Shown: one piece after another, positions 57,522 through 64,000 of the stretch
How positions within the stretch are numbered: the stretch's first letter is position 1
Layout: each line of letters opens with the position of its first letter
From: Isoetes taiwanensis
Lineage: Eukaryota > Streptophyta > Lycopodiopsida > Isoetales > Isoetaceae
Direction: 5' to 3'
Assembly: GCA_021234155.1 (NCBI GenBank)
Contig: JAJEKV010000080.1
Coordinates: forward strand, 792,182 to 856,181
DNA: 64,000 nt
Notes under the pieces: model-generated
Databases searched by the model: none
What the model saw: only the letters and a program-made list of their open reading frames with translations
Told to the model about the DNA's origin: nothing
Translations under genes and position numbers: made by a program

Positions 57522-60143
57522 TCGGAAGTCCGTATATATCAAGCGAGATGTGGTTAATGTGGCCAGAAAGTCGTGATCAACTAGCTCCATCCACATCCAA
57601 CCCGTCATCCCGCTTGATCCCCATGGGGCTATGCTACCATGGCCCATTCATGGGTCAAGGATGGCAAAACGCCCATGCATATGCCATGCTAAAATGCCAT
57701 GCATGCCTTGCATCCATTTGGGGCCTCCCAATTGTACCTGCCAAATTCCCTTCACTTTCTGTCCCTGGACCTGTACCCTGCAGGAGCAGCAGCGGTTGCC
57801 CACATTTACCAATTAATACATATTGACCACAATAACCATTATGGTCACATTAACCACTTGTGACCACACTAACCACCACATAACCATGGCCACATTAAGC
57901 ACGGTCACATTTAGACATTGGCCACACTAATCACAAGAGCCACATTTAGACATTGGCCACACTAATCACAAGGGGAGTGATTTAATATGGCCATGGGTTA
58001 ATGTGGCTATGGGTTAATGTGGACTAGGGTTAATGTGGACAGGGGTTAATGTGGCCATAGGTTATAGTGGTGAATGTGGCCATGGGATCTCGTGGTTAAC
58101 ATAGACATTGGTTAATGTGGCCACAGGTTATAGTGGTTAGTGTGGCCATGAGTTAACGTGGACATGGGTTAATGTGGCCGTAGGTTAACGTGGCCATAGG
58201 TTATAGTGGTGAATGTGACAATAGGTTAATGTGGCAACGATTGTCTGTTAAACAATGGTGCATGGAAAAAAAACGTGTGAAAACATGATTTATGCATCCT
58301 CTCTATCGTTAGAAAGATGGTTGCTATGATAGTTCTTTTGTGCCTATCAAAGTTTTATACTTCTTTATCTTCTTTGATCCCCTTGCATCTGATAGAGCAT
58401 GATCTTTTGGATCTGTATTTGTTGATCAGGGTCCGATTTGTAGTTCTATTCTTCTCCACCAGCATAGTGGTGAATGTGGCCATAGGTTATAGTGGTTAGT
58501 GTGCCTATAGGTGGATGTGGCTGCAGGTTAATGTGGCCATGTGGCCATGTGACACTAACCACAAGAGTAGTAGTTTAATGTGGCTATAGATTAATGTGGC
58601 CATGGATTTATGCGGACATGGGTTAATGTGGCCAGGGGTTATAATAGTTCGTGTGGCCATAGGTGGATTCGGCCATGTGGCCTTAGTGTGACCATGTGGC
58701 CACCGGTGAATGTGGCCACGTTAAGCACGGTCATATTAACCACATTTGAACCTTGGCCACACTGATCACAAAGGCAGTGGTTTAATTTGGCCATATGTTA
58801 ATGTGGCCATGGATTAATGTGGACAACATCAACCTATGGCCACATTAATTTATGTCCACATTGACCACATAAACATGTGTCTACATTAACGCATGTGCAC
58901 ATTATCTCATGACCACATTAAACCACTTCCCTCGTGGTTAGTGTTGCCACATTAACCTATGGCCACACTAACCACCATAACCTATGGCCACATTAACCCA
59001 TGGCCACATTAAACCACTATAACATGTGGCCACACTAACCACTATAACCTATGGCCACATTAATACATGTCCACATTAACCCATGGCCATATTAAAACAC
59101 TACCTTTGTGGTTAGTGTGGCCAATGTTTGAATGTGGTTAGTGTGACCGTGGACACAATAACCACCTATGTCCATATTAACCCATGGCCACATCCACCCA
59201 TGGCCACATCCACCGATGGCCACATTAACACATGTCCACATTAACCCATGGCCACATTAAACCACTTCCCTTGTGGTTAATGTGGCCAATGTCCAAATGT
59301 GGTTAGTGACCGTGGACACAATAACCACTTATGTCCACATTAACCTATGGCCCTATGGCCACATTAACCGATGTCCATATTAACCATGGCCACATTAAAC
59401 CACTTCCCTTGTGGTTAGTATGGCCAATGTCCAAATGTGGTTAATGTGGCTGTCGACACAATAACCACCTATGTCCACATTAACCTATGGCCTTATGGCC
59501 ATATTAACCTATGGCCATATCCACCACTATAACCTATGCCACATTAACCTATGACCACATTAACACATGGCCACACTAACCACTATAACCTGTGGCCACA
59601 TTAACCCATGTCTATGTTAACTATGAGAACCCATGGCTACATTCACCACTATTTCCTATGGCCACATTAACCCCTGTCCACATTAACACTGGTCCACATT
59701 AACCCATGGCTACATTAAACCACTACCCTTGTGGTTAGTGTGGCCAATGTCTAAATGTGGTTTATGTGACCGTGCTTAATGTGGTCATGGTTATGTGGTG
59801 GTTAGTGTGGTCACCAAGTGGTTAATGTGACTGTATTGGTTATTGTGGTCAATATCTATTAATTGGTTAATGTGGGCAATTGCTCCTGCTCCTCTAGGGT
59901 ACGGGTCTAGGGACAGAAAGTGAAGGGAATTTGGCAGGTACGGTTGGGAGGCCCCAAATGGATGCATGGCATTTTAGCATGGCATATGCATGGGCGTTTT
60001 GCCATCTTGACCCATGAATGGGCCATGGTAGCATAGCCCCATGTGGATCAAGCGTGATGATGGGTTGGATGTGGATGGAGCTGGTTGATCACGGCTTTCT
60101 GGCCACATTAACCACATCTCCCTTGATATATATGGACTTCCGA
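57522..60143. mobile_element. 2.6-kb foldback element made of a minisatellite
   Basis: The outer ~300 bp (57522-57825 and 59825-60143) are inverted repeats with about 90% identity and unique sequence. Inside, 57825-59820 is an array of a 15-16-bp unit, core TTAATGTGGCCA(T). It reads mainly as CCACATTAA (57825-57970), then TTAATGTGG (57975-58822), then CCACATTAA again (58835-59735), switching at 58823-58834, the geometric centre of the element. A unique stretch of about 205 bp (58255-58465) lies only in the left arm. No transposase. This matches the plan of foldback (FB-type) transposons. Confidence 0.85.
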
Positions 60144-60224
60144 TTATCCTCTGTTTAGCTGATATTTTCGGAATTTATAGGTGTTTGAGTGCCTTCTTCT
60201 GTTCTTCAAGGAATGATGAGCATT

Positions 60225-60790
60225 GTGCAGGAGTTTTAATCTAGAAAGGGAAGCCTTTCTGCAGTGGAAGGATGGCCTGGCACATCCTCTTTTTCCAGCC
60301 CAGGTGGATACGTGGCTTCTGCCTCATAAACCACCTTGTTACAGGTTATCTCGCTACTCGATATCTATCTAAATTTCCTCGATTTTCTGCACATTTATAA
60401 GCATTTCTTAAAGCCATCCATGTATATCAGAGAGAATGCATCTCGGTACTATGATGAAATGGTTAAGCTTTCCTCTCATCTGTTGGCTGCCATATCAGAG
60501 TGCTTGGGCATTGAATCAGATCACTTGGACAATATTTTCTGGCAGATTCATATCGGTTTTTTTTACGAATTATTACCCTGCATCTCCAATACCAGACCTC
60601 ACCATTGGTTTAACGAGCAAGAGAGACGTAGTTGGCGTTGCCATATTGCTCCAGGCCGAAGTTTCTGCTCTTCAAATTAAACATACCGATCTATGGGTTC
60701 CATCCAACCCATGGCAGATGCCTTAGTCATCAATTTGGGAAACCAGCTCCATGAGGGTTCGTTCCCAGACCAGAGTCTATGGCCATTGTG
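60225..60790 (+). pseudogene. 2-oxoglutarate/Fe(II)-dependent dioxygenase pseudogene
   Basis: Frame fragments follow the plant 2-ODD order: FLQWKDGLAHPLFP (60248), SRYYDEMVKLSSHLLAAISECLGIE (60448-60520), NYYPASPIPDLTIGLTS (60570-60618), then DVVGVAILLQAEVSALQIKH and DLWVPSNPW. The iron-binding HxD is K-R-D, and at least three frameshifts and stops intervene. The C-terminal half with the second His and RxS motif is missing. Such enzymes hydroxylate or desaturate secondary metabolites or hormones. It abuts the foldback element. Confidence 0.8.
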
Positions 60791-62094
60791 TTTTCTCTCT
60801 CCGCTTTGTCTATATATCCTATCAAAGCATACCTTAGGCTTGGTTCCAAAGAGCTAGTTTTTTATTAAGTTTTCTTAATTCTTCTTCTTCAAAGGGCTAG
60901 GTTTTGGATTATGTTCCCTTATGTATGTGTATATACTTTCATTAGTTATTAAAAGTTTTCTCTCTCTCTATAAGGCTCATTTTTGCATTGTATTTTAAAT
61001 TTGTTACTACACGCGACATCATCTTGTTTCATAGGAACATCAATATTGTGGCAGAACTTCTCTCTTAGTTACTTCTTTCAGCGACAATGACCATATCATT
61101 AGCGATCTTGCTATGTGTGATGGAACTCAACAATTGTGTAGTTAATGCTAATGTAATAACCGCTTCGACGAAATTACTGGGATATTACGCAAAGTTTCTC
61201 TGCCATGGGGGAGCGACGCCGCTTTGTCTCTGTTCCCTCTTTCTGCAAGAAAATTTTCCTTTCAAGAGCAAGAGCAAGACGTTCGGTTCTAGCCTCTTTA
61301 GATGCCAGATTTGAGCTCTAATCCTCTGTTTAGGTTAGATTTTGGTTCAAATGCTATGAACCATGTTGGATTTAGGTGAACACTGGGCATTACTAAAGTT
61401 GGGCCTGAAAAATGAAAAAGAAGCAACGGTAACTTTGCAAAAAGCAAGAGCCGAAACTCAAGAACGGAGCATGAAATCTTAGAGCAGAGACTTCCAGCTA
61501 CCTCATAAGAGATTTTCAAAGCACGGTTTTGTGGTTTTGTGCACGCGATTGATTCCATGAATGACATGGGAAAATGGCAAGATCAGTTTCTGCTATAAAA
61601 TCAGCTGAAATATAAATATGCTTTGGATATATCCATCCCTTCCGATGCTACCTGAGATGAAATATGAACATGCTTCGGATAGATCTATCCCCTCGGGTGC
61701 TGTCGGAGAATGAAATAAGAAAAATAGAGAGGGTTGCAACAAGCACCCGCAAAGTATAACGGCAAAGTGCAAAACAACAAAAGAACCAAGTGCAGCATGA
61801 GGCCATCGCCATAGCCGTTCCGGATCTTCATGCGAGAATTGATATGCCAAATGTCGGATTTTTAATGGACGTAATTTTGCCAAACGGTTATTACGTCTCA
61901 CCAGTCGAGCATTATGCATGTAAAGGCTTGGTGGCACCGCCAAACTCGGCAGCTCACTCACGGCTCCGCCGCTCGTGCGCCGCCTCATTTTGCGGAGTCG
62001 CCAAGCCTTTACATGGCGTAATGGCCCTCCTGCTAGAAATTACCTAGTACGTAATGCCCAGATGGTTCATATTACTGTATTTTTTGTTAGTTTT
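60791..62094. other. Intergenic
   Basis: A TC run near 60960. Two structured bits occur at 61868-61897 (GACGTAAT/ATTACGTC) and 61917-62015 (CATGTAAAGGCTTGG and its complement around a GC-rich loop). The frames 61298-61567 and 61593-61988 (minus) have no domain. No gene recognised. Confidence 0.4.
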
Positions 62095-64000
62095 TATATT
62101 TATTTATTTATTTATTTATGTGTCTAGCTCATGTAGGGCCTTGAAAAGACCATGGAGCCTGAAAACTTTTACAATTTCAGCAGTAGAGACCGGTATGCAT
62201 CCACCGCTCTCATGTATAAGCTCAAATGCATAGGTGATAGCGCTAATAGTGAACGAAAATTAGCCACCTGAATGTTAAACTTTTCCCTGATATGATGATA
62301 TACCGGGCATTATATAAATATATTGTACTCATCCTCGATTTGACTTTCTTCGCATAACTTGCAAATCCGATCTTCGACGGGGATTTTAAACCACCGTCCA
62401 GTCTCAATTGCAAGTCTATGTGAGCCTGTTCTGTACCTGGCAATGGCCTGTATGTATCCCCCTGGAATATCTGCATTCAAATAAGCTTGGCTCCCATAAT
62501 CAAATTGGCGATTCACAGTTGCCCTGTAATACAACATCTTTTTTCTTGAATCTTTCCATAAGTGTTCTATTGCAAGCTTTTCCAACAATTTATGCACATC
62601 TGACTTATTATTTGGCCAATTGGCATCAGTGACACCCCATCTGCTTGCCCATTCACGGATGTCTTGCATCCATCCGGATGTCTCAGAGCTCAACATAGCC
62701 TGGTATGATAGCCGATCTGTTGATTGCCCTCGTACCCTGTTGACAAAGTTTATTGCCTGGAAAAGTGCTTCCAACTCCATTGGGAATAAGCCAGCCTTAA
62801 CCAACATGATTGCATATGAAATCTGGGGCTTTATGCCTAGTTCCTCGCGAAGAAAACTCTTTTGAATGGATTCGACCTGCTGCCATAACCTGGAGGATAT
62901 TCCGGCCCCCCATATAGGCGCACCATACAACAAGACGGTCAGGACTAGAGTTTTGAACAATACCTTTTTGAGTCCCCATTCTGTAAGAGAAGCTCTCCTG
63001 CATTTTGAAAGCATATTATACAATGCTGCCTTGCTTCTTGTGACCCTGCATTTGATGCAGTCTTTCCAATTGTATTTGGATGTAAAATCTATCCCAGGTA
63101 TTTATTCACTCTAGTGTCTCTAGATCCAGCCCTTTATACTTGAAAATCAGCCTATCTCTGATGCCAAATACCATTACTTTTGACTTAGTCACATTAACTG
63201 TCATCTGTTTTCCCATGCAGAAACTCCAGCCATTGCAAATGCTTTTGTAAGATGTGCTCCTTATTCGCCACTAATACTACATCATCTGCATAAAGAAGCA
63301 ATTGCGCAATATCTGCCAATTCTCGATCCAGTCAGATACCACTCCTTTAGCCAATCTTCAAGCTCGTCTAGGAAGATGCCGAATAGCATAGGAAATAGCG
63401 GGCATCCTTGGTGTACTCCAATGGTGCTTCTTAGAACTGTATTATCTTTACATGAAAGCTTGATCAGTACTCTGCGTATGACTGAGATATTGCATCTCTG
63501 ATTTCCATTGGAACACCAAGCTTTGCCATCCTTTCACCTAGTTTCCCTCTTGGAACTGTATCGAATGCTTTTGCAAAATCGATAAAGGCAATGTAAAGTG
63601 CAGTATTGGAAGATTTGGCTTTTTCTGCAAGCACTCGAAGCGTGAGTGCATGATCTAGCGTGCTAAGTTCCTTTCTAAAACCTGCCTGGTACGTGGAACA
63701 TTTTCTTTCATCCTCTGCCCAGGTGCTCAGTCTGTTTTCCAGCAAACTACCTAATATCTTTGCAAAAGTGCTGCCAATTAAGATTGTTCTATAATTGGTA
63801 GTCACTTTCCTGTCTCCAGATTTGTGTATTGGATGGACACGATTTATTCTCCAACCATCTGGCATCCCTTGCCTAATACACATGTTCAGTATTCTTGTGA
63901 GGATGAGAATCGTACTCTTACCGCCCCATTTGAGCAGTTCCATACAGATGCCATTAGAGTCATGCGCTTTATTATTGGCCATGTTCACCAATACATCTTT
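62095..64000 (-). mobile_element. LINE relic 3, running off the window
   Basis: Minus strand. 63464-63991 has the RT start (NNKAHDSNGICMELLKWGG, FIDFAKAFDTVPRGKL). 63270-63440 carries GVHQGCPLFP and, in a shifted frame, an intact YADDVVLVA. 62310-63023 has LLYGAPIWGAG and the C-terminal RLAIETGRW, RICKLCEE and IEDEYNIF motifs, continuing after one stop to about 62180. The 3' end is marked by a (TAAA)n tail (minus strand, 62096-62121), typical of LINEs. It is a different lineage from relics 1 and 2. Confidence 0.9.

Noticed and set aside
57548-57826. Open frame in the foldback arm
   Set aside because: Lies wholly in the inverted repeat, and its composition reflects repeated CATGG-type DNA.

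Overview
The window is nuclear DNA of a land plant with a large, repeat-dominated genome. It holds only two plausible intact host genes, both with GT-AG introns: a family-1 UDP-glycosyltransferase (31580-33093, +) and a VAPYRIN-like MSP-domain/ankyrin-repeat protein (54790-56350, +). Everything else is transposons, gene relics or unexplained repeats. Initiator-Met-tRNA primer sites on the LTR elements, plant-type copia, gypsy and LINE families, and an arbuscular-mycorrhiza-type gene point to a vascular plant. I lean towards a fern or another non-seed plant, but the sequence alone does not settle this.

Layout. 0.9-3.6 kb: a decayed antisense LINE joined to a foldback MITE inside outer inverted repeats. 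5.1-9.9 kb: a Ty3/gypsy relic (integrase end, polypurine tract, 3' LTR). 9.9-10.4 kb: a palindrome-rich array. 11.5-23.1 kb: a second, longer Ty3/gypsy relic whose protease region is split by a complete young Ty1/copia element (13759-19084, 5-bp target duplication AGTCA). This gypsy has an extra coiled-coil reading frame after integrase. 23.1-29.4 kb and 33.6-39.1 kb: non-coding repeats of a family with conserved hairpins. In the latter, two apparently identical 854-bp direct repeats flank a piece of a glycerol-3-phosphate acyltransferase (GPAT) gene. 31.1 kb: a PIF/Harbinger-like MITE about 70 bp upstream of the UGT start codon. 39.9-43.1 kb: a sense LINE interrupted by a gypsy LTR/leader fragment. 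45.6-48.2 kb: a non-coding element with inverted ends and 44-bp flanking direct repeats. 51.3 kb: an 82-bp-arm foldback. 57.5-60.1 kb: a 2.6-kb foldback built from a 15-16-bp minisatellite that flips orientation at its centre. 60.2-60.8 kb: a 2-oxoglutarate dioxygenase pseudogene. 62.1-64.0 kb: a third LINE running off the end.

The best candidate for something undescribed is a small element found three times (1019-1103, 26073-26149, 38280-38362). A conserved core of about 45-51 nt sits inside stems of 16-18 nt whose sequences differ completely between copies but remain complementary. An inner helix shows a compensatory G-C to A-U change. Read from the minus strand, the apical loop is GAAA in two copies and UUCG in the third, both classic stable RNA tetraloops. 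This looks like selection on RNA (or cruciform) structure.
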